A stretch of DNA of 64,000 nt from Sinotaia quadrata (GCA_028829895.1 CM054177.1:38036564-38100563); one strand, 5' to 3'. Positions 12,831 to 24,603 are shown, numbered from the stretch's first letter. Numbers and translations: made by a program. The notes: generated from the sequence alone by a model not told the origin.

Positions 12831-14076
12831 ATGAAAGTTCTGTTAGTAGCTTGTCTATTGCCCTGTGTGGTTCTCAGCCAGATTTCTGGAGGAATTACAG
12901 AAACGAAGGTCGCCCCAACGGATGAATCAGTAGTGTTTGCCGTACAGGCAATCAACGACTACTTTGCAACTAATGGCGACACAGATCAGCGAACTCTAGT
13001 TGAGGTCGTCCGTGCTAGGTCACAGGTATAGTCGGTCTTTTCTATTTGATATAGAAACGCGATGTAAACTGAGTCATTGATTGTTACATATTTTGTTCTC
13101 TCTCTACCGTCTGGTAGTGACACAGATGTTAGACACAACATGATATACTAGATGGATATTGCCCAATATCAATGCTAGGGTTTTGACCTGATACATTTGT
13201 TGGATATTGCCCAATATCGATGTTAGTTTACAACTGATATACTTTTTGGATATATCCCGATGTCGTGATAAAGTTATCCTAAGAAATCATGTTTAAAACT
13301 TACGTATTGGGAGTGCAACAAGACAGTTCATGTATCAGTTTGTTTATCTATATGAGATCGTCTGTATATTGAGAGTGTAGAGTACTGAACACAATTTAAA
13401 ATAGTGATGTGCAATTTTCTTTATGTATTTACAGGAAAAGAAGGAACTAATTTGCTTAAACAATATCTACAAAAAATGATTACAGCCTTAAAATTCTTTT
13501 GATAAATCGCAGTTGACATGTGTAAATTCTGGCACAATATCCAACTCCACTTAAAATGCTGAATATATAATGTAAGCAGTAATTTAGTGGGCCGCGGTAT
13601 GTGTCATGGCCATAAAGCAATACCTTAGCGACTGTAGCAAGTCTAGGTCACACAATACGTAGTTGTAATCACTTCTCAACTGAGATGCAATATGTCCAAG
13701 TCATACAATACACTGCACACACAGTGTAATCAGTACTTTAATGTAATGCAGTATATCCAAGTCTTACAGTACATCGCACACACAGACCAATATAATTACG
13801 GGCTTATTCTTTAAATTAAAATATAAATAAAATCTGTAAAATTGGATGATGCTAGAATTTACATTATTTAGATTAGTAAAGAAATTCTCATATCTGTTCT
13901 CAATAGTGAAAGATTAAGAAAATTGATAGCTTAGATAGGAGGATAAATAGTTATTACAGCAAAAATAAAAAGGAAAAAATATTCACTGTTAGGATAAAGT
14001 ATAGATATAGTAATCAGTGTAAAAGCGATCTGGCTGGTGGCCAATATACTAAATAAAAATTCTACCAGTATACATT

Positions 14077-14109
<33 letters not shown>

Positions 14110-17100
14110 GTCATATAATATGTTAATTTCTGATTGATTATAGGTGTGAAATATGTTTACTTCTTAATGATCACAGATAATGCAATATATTTGTTTCGTT
14201 AATGATTACAGGTCGTGTAATATGTTTACTATTCTTAATGATTGCAATCCGTGTAATATGTTTACTTTTTTTTTTTTAATGACTACAGGTCGTTGCTGGA
14301 CTAAAACTGTATCTAACTCTTCATCTCACCGGAGCTCCAACGGTATTAATTTCGCTGCATTCTGTACAACAGTTGTTGTATTACTATATTATACATTCTT
14401 ATACAACAGCTGTTGGATTACTGTATTATTTATAGTATATATATATTTCAAATGAAGTTAGCTTTTTATGCAGATAATGTGTTTGTAGAGTCAAAATATG
14501 TAGATGTGGTTACTATATGTAAATAAATTCACGCTGTATATATCAAATGACAAAACGAAGATTTGTAACGTTATTGAACAACACACACATACACTTACCC
14601 CCCCCCCCCCCCCATCACGTCTTCATGTTTTCACTCGTGTACGGTGTATAGAGATCATTACCTGCATACTTAGAGAGGGCGTGGTCTAGTTGGCAAGAGG
14701 CCAAGCATTTTGTGAACATATCATTATTTGCAAATTTTGACGCGGCGTTATTTACTTGGCAACAGGCTAAGCACTTTGTGAATACATCAGGGCAACATCA
14801 AATAATTTGTTTAAATCTTTTTTTGACGGATTTAGGACAGTTTTATTATGCTGGATCCAAAAATTACATCGGTTTTGTTCAATCAGGTCAACTTATTGAT
14901 CTATTTTTGATCAACCTTATGATCTATTGCCACATGATTTTTTTTTTTTTACATGTAAGAGTATTTTCTGAGTAAAAATCTTACTTATATTATAATTTGT
15001 TTTACATAATTATGAAGAGGTTACATATTCTTTAGGTAATGAAATGGAATTGGCAGAAGACATTGCAGAAATAAACCCGATGTTTATCGGCGAATACACT
15101 GTTGTTCATAAGAGGAATACAGGTTTTATAAAGCGTGCTTACCATGCTTATTTTGGTATAAAACTTGGAGACCAGGATAATTACATATATGCAATAAATA
15201 TTCGTAAATATGATTGCTAGTGAATAGCTAACTAAACGTGATAGCATATCTCTATGTTACATACTTTGCGAGGTTTTTTTAAAAAAAAAATATTGCATTT
15301 GGTTATGTCTTCAGAACCAAATACTTTAAAAGTCTCTAAAATTATTTTTGAAAGTAAAGGAAAGAAATGAAACTTGATTTATTGAGCATTAGGATCACTG
15401 TAAATATAAGACGTATGTTTAGAATTTGGAACCAGCGATCAATGCCTGGCAGCCATTTTATTACGCATGCAGACGACAGCTGTTATCTTACGTCACTTAC
15501 AACACTATAAATAAGAAATTAGATTTAACATTAGTGTTTTGTTAAATAAGATTCTAGATTCAACATTAGTGTTTTGTTATAAATAAGATTCTAGATTCAA
15601 CATTAGTGTTTTGTTATAAATAAGATTCTAGGTTCAACATTAGTGTTTTGTTATAAATAAGATTCTAGATTCAACATTAGTGTTTTGTTATAAATAAGAT
15701 TCTAGATTCAACATTAGTGTCTTGTTTAATATAAGATTCTAGATTCAACATTTGTGTTTTGTTATAAATAAGATTCTAGATTCAACATTTGTATTTTGTT
15801 ATAAATAAGATTCTAGATTCAACATTAGTGTTTTGTTATAAATAAGATTCTAGATTCAACATTTGTGATTTGTTATAAATAAGATACTAGATTCAACATT
15901 AGTGTTTTATTTTAAGCACGCTATAAATAAGAAATTAGATACAACATATGTGTTTTGTTATAAGCACGCTATAAATAAGATACTAGATTCAACATTAGTG
16001 TTTTGTTATAAGCACGCTATAAATAAGAAATTAGATACAACATTTGTGTTTTATTAAAAGCACGCTATAAATAAGATTCTAGATTCAATATGTGTGATTT
16101 GCTATGAGCACGCTATAAATAAGACACTAGATACAACACGTGTGTTGTGTTGTTAGCTTTAATAACACACTACAAATATGACACTAGACTCAACATGTGT
16201 GTTTTGTTTGTTAGCGTTAATAGCTCACTATGAATAAGATACTAGATTCAACATGTGTGTTTTGTTGATAGCTTTAATCTATCTATCTATCTATTCCTTA
16301 GTCTTGTCGACCGTTGGGGCACCACTGATGACCTGAAAACCAGTTTCCTCTATTCCATTCTGTTCTCTGCTAATCTTACCGTATTGCTCAGATTCAGTTC
16401 TGTCCATTCCGAGATGTTATCCTCCCAACTTTTCCTCTGTCTTCCTCTCCTTCATCGCCCTTGCACAGTACCTTGCAATATTGTCTTGGCAATCCCTGTT
16501 GATCGTGTGACATGCCCATACCTTCGAAAGCATCTCATTTCAGTAGCTTGTACCCTCCTTTCGAGATCCACTGTGAGAGTCCATGACTCACAGGAATATA
16601 AGAACACAGATACAACCAACTAGAACACCAGTCTGATCTTAGAGCTGAGTAAGATGTTTGTCTTTCCAAAGTGTCTTCAGCCTTGCCATTGCTATTATTG
16701 TCATCACAATCCTGGACATTATTTCAGTTTTTGATTCCTCCACTGTCACGATGGCTCATAAGTAGTTGAATTTATTAACTATTTCCAATTTCTGACCACC
16801 AATCATGATGTCAGTGCCAATGCGACTGGTGTTGTTGGTCATCAATTTGTTCTTCTCTGCACTGATTTCCATACCAAAAGCAGTAAATGTCCTGTCCACT
16901 TTTTCCATCAACTGACCTAGTTCCTCTTCATTTCCTGCAAGGCTCGATGTCATCAGCAAAGCATAAGTTTGTTATTGTTCTGCCTCCAATACTGACAGTT
17001 CATTCAAAGCATCTGTCATGATTCTTTCAAGGAAGATGTTGAAGAGAAGAGGCGAAAGTAAGCAGCCTTGTCTGGCTCTGACTGCCGTCGTGAACCAATC

Positions 17101-20100
17101 TTCTATTTAGCCGTTGAAGCAGACTGTGCTGGCGGCCTTGATGTAAAGACTTTCTATGATTTTGATCAGATTGGCATTGAAGTACACCATCATGGTGGAC
17201 CAAAGGGCTGCATGCCACACCCTTTCGAATGCCTTCTTAAAATCTACAAAGACATGATAAAGGTCTTGTTGGTGCTGAAGGTACTTCTCACATAGCAGTC
17301 TCAGATTAAAAATATGTTCAGTTGTACTTCGCCCTGGTCTGAAACTTGCCTGTTCTTCAACTATGATTTCCTCTGCCTGTGTCTTCAGTCAGTTTAATAT
17401 GATCTTTAGCATGACTTTGTTTGTTTTTGTTTAGCATGACTTATCATACGATACTTCCGACATTGCTGCAAATTGCCTTTTTTCGGGAGAGTTTTTATGA
17501 GTGAATAAGTCCATGGTGTTGGCCATTCCCCTGTCTACCAAATCTTATTGCAGATTATTATCCATTTTCTGGATGTTTTATATGGACCAAACGTGTTCAT
17601 CAGCTTCAGATCATTAAAGCTGGCAAATTCCAGGAGTCTTAAGCCTCTGTCATTTCTCTCTGTATTGCAATAGCGTCAACATGTGCTTTTCCAGTTCTCA
17701 ATGGCATCCTCTCCTATTTAACATTCCAGTCTCCTTGAACCACAAGAATGGCTTTCTTTGTAGTCTGGTCCAGGACGTCTTGTAGTTCGTCATAAAAGTT
17801 CTCTATTTCTTCATCATCATGGTCTGTAGTTCGAGTGTACGCTTGCACAATGCTGATATTGAATGGGATTGCCCTCAAGGGTATGTTGATAAGCCTGCTG
17901 GAGACTAGCCAACAATTCATGACAGTGTTCACAATGTTTTTGTGGACAAGAAATCCGACACATTGTTCATGTTTATCATCTCTGTCAGAATAGTATAGTT
18001 TATGACCACCCTCTTTTGATGATTCGTACTTCGCATGGTCCAATGGTATCTGTTCATTTCATGTGTCATTTCCTCTGCCTTTCCAAGCGTTCTTAAAGTT
18101 CTGATGTTCCACGTAGCAATGCTGATGTTGTTTCTTGCATTGAGTTTCGATGGTGATGGCGCACCAGTAGCACACTTAACACCTCTGCCCTGGTGCAAGA
18201 CACAAAGCGCGGTCCTTGTTCCGGGTGACGACCGCTCCAGTATGGTTTGAGGTAAAGTTATCATTTCATGTGGTGTGTCTTAGGCAAATGAACATGTTGG
18301 AGCCCATCACTCTCTAGGCTGTTGACCACAGCCCAAACTCCACATTACTAGTGGCTCACTTTGGTCCTGGACACATGGCCATTGAGTCCTTCTTGAGACT
18401 CCTCAGACCTGGGCAGTGACCTCAGTAAGGAAGTTCATACACCTAATCAGGTAGTGTGTCAGCACCCTATGTTTACATCAGCAGACAGGGACACATAGTC
18501 CTTCTTGGGACTCCTCCACCTTGTGCAGTGACCTCAATGAGGAAGTTCATATGCCCAATCAGGTAGTGTGTCAGACCCTAGCCGTTGGTTATCCAAAAAC
18601 CTAACCTGCAAGGCAGCATGGGACTCATGGAGGGCAGGGTCAACTATATCTCGTGCAAATGTGAACATCTGCCCACTGCCCCTAATGCATTTGATTCCTA
18701 AAACAAAAAAATGTATGGGGTGTCAATGTGTAGATACATGCATTTAAATGTTTTCTTGTATAAATAAGAATGAATATATGCTTGAAAATGTATAAAGTGA
18801 ATATATGCATACAAAATGTATTCCATGTTGATGAGTAAATGAATAGGTCACCAAAAAGGGGGCTTATATACCTGATCTATTTTTGCATCATAAAAGACCC
18901 ATCTCAGCTGACAAGGAATTTAATTCATTGATTTGATGTTCCAATATTATCAAAGGTCAAGGTTAACAGATTTAATTTTTAAATGGAAACATTAAACATG
19001 AATCTATCCATCCATCCACCAATCCATCCGTCTCTCCATCCATCCATTGATTGTTTAATATCACATTATAAATAAGATACTCGATCAATATTTGGGTTTT
19101 GTTGTTTGCTTTGCACTGTGCTTTTATGTATAATATCGCTCATTACAGAATCTTCTAGAATATTTTACCGATTTCCATTAACTTTCCCAATTACAGTTCT
19201 AACCTATTTCTACCCCTCCTGTCCTTCTTCAGGATGACTACTGTAATGTCACCGTGTGGTTCCACGCATGGATCCAAGACCCGGCTGAACGTCTTATTGT
19301 AACTGACGGCCCCATATGCTCAAAGACGGCCCCAGCTAGGCAGCGTCGTCAGTTGGTAGGTGGCGAGAGTGAGAGACATAATTACTCTACTGCTCCCCAG
19401 GAAGTGGTCGATGCCTTGAACTTCGCGGTTTGTGCCTTAAACGACAGGTCCAACGCAGTGTTTCTCTCAAAACTGGGTGACACTTCCAGCGTTGAGTACA
19501 CAACACAGGTCTGTAGGATGACAGAAATATCAAAAAAAAATCTTTCTGAAATTTCAATGTATTAATATTTATTTATTTTCCGAGTGGCTGGGTGTTGTAC
19601 GTGGAGGAGGAAAGTTTGCTGTTTGTTGGTGGCGTTAATATATAATTGTCAGATTTAATTAATTAATTATTTTTTTAAAAAGTTCTTTTCAAAGTCACAT
19701 CTGCCGGCTTCTGTTGTGTTCCGGTACAGTAGCAGTTTTTCTTTAAACTAGACCTACCAGCCTTGGTGTATCTAGGAAATGACATGTTGATGCAGCATCT
19801 GTTTGTCTTTAAGAGTTGTAAATGAAGTTTGGATAGCGTGTTGTAGGTTGACAATTACGATCGATTTGGAGTGTACGTGAAGACCTGATAGTTGTTATGA
19901 CGATACGTGCAGCATTATATAATCGTTTATGAATATACGTTTAGATATCTATCGATGTTGAGTATACATATATTTAGATCTATATCTTCTTTTATGCATA
20001 TACGTGTAGGCCTGTATAGTGAGTTTTAAGTATGCATGTAGGCCTGCATAGTGAGTTTTGAGTATGCATGTAGGCCTGCATAGTGAGTTTTGAGTATACA

Positions 20101-21597
20101 TGTAGGTCTGTTCAGTCTTTTGAGTATACTTGTAGTCATAGATGAAAGCAGAATTATTAGGCTTGACATACATATTCGAATTACTTTTTGTTGTTGTATA
20201 CTTATTGTCGTTGACCTACAATTTAAAAATTGTTTTATAATAATTAGCTCCCATTGTGATCCATAGTCCACTGATCGAAAATGAATTTGACTCGCACAGT
20301 AGTGACCGTCTGTCCACTATCTGCATGCAACTGCTCTTTGGGGTTTTTACTGACGTAGCTAAAACACCACACCCACCGACATATTCTGTTACAATCAGGC
20401 GCTGTCAAAACCACAACACTGCCACAAGCATAACCACACACACACGCACACACAAATTAACTTTGTACGTTTTAATTAGTCTGAATGATTTATTTGACAG
20501 GTGACCTCGGGTGTGACATATCGTTTCTATACCGTGCCACTCGCGAAGACATCCTGTCGTAAAGTGTCGCGCTGTGCCGCTACTCATCTGAACGCCTGCA
20601 AGGTCAGGGTTGGAGGCATGGTAAGCAGTCTTTATATATATATATTCACACTCTCATACGTTAGCGTTCAAATCAGAGGTAAAATTAGTCTCTCGGGCAT
20701 GTGCGGTCGCATTTTAAAATGCACAAAATAATCTTTATGCTTCATATGCAGTTGATGTGTCAAGAGTTTGTTCGACATGTTTGGAGCCATTAACAAAGTA
20801 AATAATTTTATTCGATTTAATTCAAATTTATGCTTTCTTGCTCAAGATGGTGGACTTGTCATATAGTCATTGGAAGGGATGATAATTCAGGTCTCGTGTG
20901 CTAATATGTCTCACAGATAATGATCAATTGGCAGTTAAAAATCGAAAGAGACTAGAATCTGGACAAAATCGCACCCAGAAATAAACGAAAACAACCACAA
21001 ACAACACCAACCTTTCGATCTCCCCATACGCAAGATCTTATCTTTCTCCTTTAGAACACAAATCTCCCCACACGCATTAACTTATCTTTCTCCTTTAGAA
21101 CACAAATCTCCCCACACGCATTAACTTATCTTTCTCCTTTAGAACACAAATCTCCCCACACGCAATACCTTATCTGTCTCTTTTAAAACACAAATCTCCC
21201 CACACGCAATACCTTATCTTTCTCCTTTAGAACACAAATCTCCCCACACGCAATACCTTATCTGTCTCTTTTAAAACACAAATCTCTCCCATGGCACAGG
21301 GACCTGTTTGAGAAATCAGCGATAGTGGGAGTCAAACTTGAAACCGAAATAAAATCCAACAATGTTATAGAACGGCTCCTATATATTCTCTTCTAGTGAT
21401 GTCAGCAGTATGACTTGTGAATAAAGAGTTCATTTCTAGGATAAGTTATGTATCTCTTCTATTCCAGTCAGCATACCCCCTGTAATTATTAACAATTATT
21501 TTTCTCTGCTCCTTTTCAGACCCAGAAATGCCAGTTTGTGGTACAGTGGCAAGCTTGGATGACCCCAGCCTACACCCTAACATCTTTCTCGTGCTAA
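12831..21597 (+). CDS. Cystatin A: secreted two-domain cystatin, five exons
   Basis: Predicted secreted inhibitor of papain-like (C1) cysteine proteases, 240 residues. Exons are 12831-13025, 14289-14342, 19233-19508, 20501-20620 and 21520-21597. All introns are phase 0 with GT/AG borders. Residues 1-16 form a signal peptide (MKVLLVACLLPCVVLS), followed by QISGG with the conserved N-terminal Gly pair. Domain 1 has the QVVAG loop at 65-69, with the intron directly after Q65, and Cys87/Cys112. HAW (94-96) stands where cystatins usually have PW. The linker contains RQRR (119-122). Domain 2 begins LVGG (124-127), has QVTSG at 175-179 with an intron after Q175, Cys194/200/208, QAW at 226-228 and Cys219/Cys240. 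Domain 1 is short between QVVAG and Cys87 and lacks the first type-2 disulfide. Sequons are N88-V-T and N133-Y-S. The start is the only ATG that gives the signal peptide. The reading is supported by the paralogue at 27 kb. Target proteases are unknown. Confidence 0.92.
13026..14288 (+). other. Cystatin A intron 1
   Basis: 1263 bp, GT at 13026 and AG at 14287-14288. It contains two to three copies of a GATATTGCCCAATATC repeat (13140-13260), an ATCT microsatellite (14080-14109), and an acceptor-like minisatellite next to exon 2 (14110-14288). No other gene seen. Confidence 0.85.
14110..14288 (+). repeat. Minisatellite of acceptor-like units before exon 2
   Basis: Four to five imperfect units of about 35-45 bp. 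Each has TAATATGTTTACTTCTTAATG followed by TTACAG or a near form (14144, 14176, 14210). The last unit supplies the true acceptor of exon 2 at 14288. Confidence 0.7.
15044..15220 (+). pseudogene. Small coding remnant of a GEYT/GDQD-type invertebrate protein
   Basis: A 58-codon open frame in cystatin A intron 2 includes FIGEYTVVHKR, IKRAYHAYFGIKLGDQDN and ends YDC. It resembles an uncharacterised cysteine-rich protein family of invertebrates that I recall with CxxC-GEYT followed by KxAYxxYFGxxxGDQDKxWAPH. The Cys pair and the WAPH part are missing, so it is a fragment. Copy B lacks it: only the sequence after it (TGATTGCTAGTGAATAGC) is shared. It may have come in with a mobile element. Confidence 0.4.
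15500..16265. repeat. Minisatellite, about 38-60 bp units, cystatin A intron 2
   Basis: About 18-20 units with ATAAATAAGATTCTAGATTC, AACATTAGTGTTTTGTT and, in later units, AAGCACGCT. The matching array in copy B (32190-32560) has only about 7-8 units. Confidence 0.85.
16279..19053 (-). mobile_element. Degenerate non-LTR retrotransposon in cystatin A intron 2
   Basis: Minus-strand remains of a LINE coding for an apurinic-type endonuclease and a reverse transcriptase. The endonuclease part (about 18140-17560) shows ISIATWNIRTLRTLGKAEEM, then AILVVQGDWNVK and NERGLRLLEFASFNDLK. The reverse transcriptase part (about 17400-16300) shows ASFRPGRSTTEHIFNLRLL, a VFVDFKKAFERVWH segment, RQGCLLSPLLFNIFLERIM and an FADDI active-site box at 16946-16960, with a frameshift just after it. 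Material between the two domains is missing. The left (3') end carries a short CTAT repeat rather than poly(A). TTTAAT flanks both ends (16273-16278 and 19054-19059), a candidate target duplication. The matching site in copy B is empty. The clade is probably near RTE; dead element. Confidence 0.8.
19509..20500 (+). other. Cystatin A intron 3
   Basis: 992 bp. It contains three copies of a 32-bp unit (AGTATGCATGTAGGCCTGCA, 20000-20110) and a CACA stretch near 20436. It ends in a clear TTTGACAG acceptor shared with copy B. Confidence 0.85.
20621..21519 (+). other. Cystatin A intron 4
   Basis: 899 bp. It starts GTAAGCAG then a TA run, and has five to six copies of a 45-bp repeat (21010-21290, CTCCCCACACGCA, TTATCTTTCTCCTTTAGAAC). 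Copy B has a single copy. Confidence 0.85.
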
Positions 21598-21733
21598 CTT
21601 CATTCCATGTGTGATGTGCATTTCAGAGGAGCGGGGGCTGTGGTGGGGTACAATATAGCACAATATGAGAGTCCAATTGAGTTCTGATGATATTGTTAAA
21701 ACCTTGCTTTTTGACTTTAAGTATTTTAGTTGA

Positions 21734-21739
21734 AATAAA
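21734..21739 (+). terminator. Poly(A) signal of cystatin A
   Basis: AATAAA sits 137 bases after the stop codon, inside TTGAAATAAATA, which is conserved at the same place in copy B. No other AATAAA occurs between the stop codon and this site. Confidence 0.7.
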
Positions 21740-22019
21740 TAGTGTTCAAACAGTCTTAGAAAACAGAATGAGTGTTGTCCACCGAAAACAGTATGTTAAA
21801 GGTTGATACTCATTCGACATAACTCGCTGAGCCAGAGGAATGAAAGGACACGATTATAAAAATACACAATCTTTTTAAGTATAAGCAACCATAATTCACA
21901 CACGCACACACAGACACATACTGACACACTCACTAATACACACAAATGCACACATCCAAGCTTGTAAATACCCATATACATCCCTTTTGAATATTTTAAT
22001 ACCTCATTCACACTCATAA

Positions 22020-23105
22020 ATTAATATAAATAATCTGTGCTAATCTTAAAAATCAAAAGACGTTAGAAATTATCTTGACTTATCCAGATTTAAACTACAA
22101 ATACCACAATCAGTGTAGAAATTATTATCACCTGTTCAGACTTACATGCAAATATCACAATAGAATTAGGAAAGTAGAAATTATTTTCACTTCTACAGAC
22201 TAAATTCACGACAAATGAGCCTTAAGCCACTTCTAGACGTTGTATCTAATACTGCAAGGAGTAAGGCCCTTTCACTCACCACACATTCGAAAACATTTTT
22301 ACACTTACAAAGGACGTCTTCCCAGACAGAGTTGCTGATTAAAGATGAGTGACTGACAACTGATTTAGAATGAGGCTGAATGTTGCCAATAAAAATGGTA
22401 AAGGTCCGAAACAGCAGGTCGTAGCCAGAACTGGTTCAGGCAGAAATCAAAGCCGCAAAACTACCTCAGTCAGTGACTCAGTTGAAAAAACTCCAATACT
22501 AAAACGTTTTCTGTTAGACATTAAGAGCTATTCCCTTTAATATGTACTAACTTCCTACACTGTTACAGTCTGTAATGGGCTATAATGACATTACTAGACA
22601 AGCAGGCTTGCAATATCTCATATTTATACTACACGCTAGTAACTGACGTAATAATTGTGGAACACAAGTCATCATGTACACTGTCATATTTATACCGAAC
22701 ACTGGAACTGACGTAATAAATTTGTCATATTCGTACTTAACACAATGATTGACGGAAAGTCATATTCATATTTGATTGTTGATTTAATAAATTAATTTTT
22801 TTAATTTATTGTCCTTCTTATACATACCAATAACCTTATGTTGGAGAAGAGAGTGGGTGGATGGGGGCTTGAGAAATATAAATTAAAATTGGATTTGCTT
22901 TCTCCTTTAGTAAAATGTTTTCTACCTATGGAAAGATTGTGTGAGACAGTAAATATTGTCTTAATGTTGTGGTAAAGAGGAAACGTTTACAGCGCCCACA
23001 TATCCTCCAAGTGAGAGAAACAAATGGTGTCAGTTGGAGAATTATTAATAACATAAATTAAGATTCTCAACACTTGTAATTAGTTATGGACAATTAATTA
23101 TTTAA
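22020..23105. other. No gene seen between copy 1 and the Ty3 fragment
   Basis: AT-rich, with no supported ORF. Short duplicated phrases (AAATTATTTTCACTT, TGACGTAATAA) are present but form no array. Confidence 0.5.
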
Positions 23106-23109
23106 TAAT

Positions 23110-23500
23110 AATCAGAAACCTTAACTAGGTAGCGTTGACATCTCAGTAGGTATTGATGAAGTATTACTGCAAAACTCAACTGACCCTAATGGTGGACTTG
23201 TTCCTGTTTCATATGCCAGTTAGAAATTAAGTGGAGCTGAGCACATCTACGCCATTTCAGAATTAAAATGAGTAGCAATTGTAAGGGCTGTCGAGAAATT
23301 TTAGATACATCTTTATGGTCATGAATTTGTCTTAGATACTGACCACAATCCACTTGCATACCTGCATATGCCATCACAAACTCTCGCTTGATGAGATGTC
23401 TCTCTTTCTGCAGTCCTATTCCTTTCAGATCAAATCTATCAAAGGGAATGATAACATTGGAGCTGGCTTCTTGAGTCGTCACCCTGTGTTAAAAGATTTC
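23110..23500 (+). pseudogene. Ty3/gypsy RNase H fragment with many stops
   Basis: The plus strand reads as the RNase H region at the end of a Ty3/gypsy reverse transcriptase. It has a VDIS-type start near 23129, DPNGGLVPVSYAS followed by a stop and KLSGAEHIYAISELK, then HLYGHEFVLDTDHNPLAYLH near 23320. After a frameshift come SYSFQIKSIKGNDNIGAGF and LSRHPV. At least five in-frame stops or frameshifts are present, so it is dead. A minus-strand open frame over the same bases (23186-23482) is a shadow. No integrase or LTR could be tied to it. Confidence 0.75.
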
Positions 23501-24600
23501 TGCTGATCATCTGACCACACGAAAGTTAGCTCTAACTGTCTTTGAACCTTATACTCCTCGCAGCAGCTCCCCACAGTAACTGGACTTTCTTGAGTGGACC
23601 CGATTCTTCATGCAAGTGCAACTGGTTGTCTATGAATCTTTTTCCAGAAGGTACAGTTTGTCGTACTCTCCAGGTATGTCATAGCACACACGCAGCATCC
23701 TACACTTCTCTTAGAATATTACCTAGAGTCCCAACAAGAATTTCTCCTGCTCATGGATCTCAGTACCTTCAGAAAATCTAATGGCAGTTAACAGTTGTCA
23801 ATGTGGAAGTAAAACTTCGAACTTCAACAGTCGACTCATACGAATGTCGACATAAACAATGTCGAGATAAGTGAAGCTTGATGGCAGCAAGGGATGAAGT
23901 TTACCAACGCTTGCACATCAGCAGAGACAAACTTGAATCTTGCATCTCAGCAAAGCAAAAATGGAATGGAAGACAAACGGAATGGAATGGAACAGCTTGC
24001 TAACTTTCTGTTACATGCCGTCACATGCAGGAGTCGATGATTTAAACAAGAGAGAGGGTTCAATATTTTTCGCTGACTTTTCTCCAGAGGATGCAGTAAG
24101 CCTTTTATCAGAGATATTCTCAACTTTGGGGGGCCTCTGGGGAAAACTTCCTCTCCTCACTTGTTTCTGGAGAGGGCGGGGTGGTGGTTGTGTTTGGAGT
24201 AGTTGTAGTGTGTGTCTTGGTGTTGATCACTGTGCTGCATGTTGGCGTGTGTGGACGATGGAGGAAGGCTTCAATCGTCCGTTGATTAAGTCGCCATTGT
24301 TGTTGTGGTGGCGGTGTGTGTGTGTGTGTTTGTGTGTGTTCACAGAGCCCAGGCTAGAAACACACCAAGTCTGTACTCAGCGTGTATATGCGCCCAGGAT
24401 GTTCACCCCCTTTTCTGCTTAGTGGTTTGGGTGCTGTTGTTGTTGCTGTTGTCGAATCTGATGTTGCTGTGGTCCCCGGCGTCCATAGGGTTGTATATAG
24501 ATGTGCGTTGGTGGCCAGTATAGATGGTCTAGTATGAGTTGGATAATGTCTGCAATGGGGTGCTTGTAAAAACCCCACTGCATGTACTGATGCTCACTGC
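23500..24600. other. Unassigned, with TG-rich low complexity
   Basis: The ORF at 23940-24422 (160 codons) ends in TG-repeat translation and has no recognisable domain. I do not call a gene. It may be the decayed rest of the elements on either side. Confidence 0.4.
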
Positions 24601-24603
24601 GCC

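Larger units (their letters stand above)
14343..19232 (+). other. Cystatin A intron 2
   Basis: 4890 bp. It holds a CAACAGCTGTTGGATTACT repeat just after exon 2, a C run (14600-14613), the GDQD coding remnant, a 38-bp minisatellite (15500-16260) and the LINE insertion. Confidence 0.85.
12640..21970 (+). repeat. Segmental duplication, copy 1 (carries cystatin A)
   Basis: Similarity with 26960-35015 begins at GATCTTAATCTC before the promoter. It continues through all exons and through intron ends, and fades after a shared AAGCTTG past the 3' end (about 21958 and 35008). The start codons are 14317 bases apart. Intron lengths differ because of insertions and different minisatellite copy numbers. 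The first block keeps the LINE insertion and long intron-2 minisatellite. Confidence 0.85.

Noticed and set aside
14672..14800. tRNA-like sequence with TAGTTGGCAA
   Set aside because: An A-box-like phrase recurs (also 29588 in copy B), but I see no B box or cloverleaf. It is part of a roughly 75-bp direct repeat in intron 2.
16255..16623. 122-codon plus-strand ORF
   Set aside because: It runs antisense to the C-terminal part of the LINE reverse transcriptase ORF and is its shadow.
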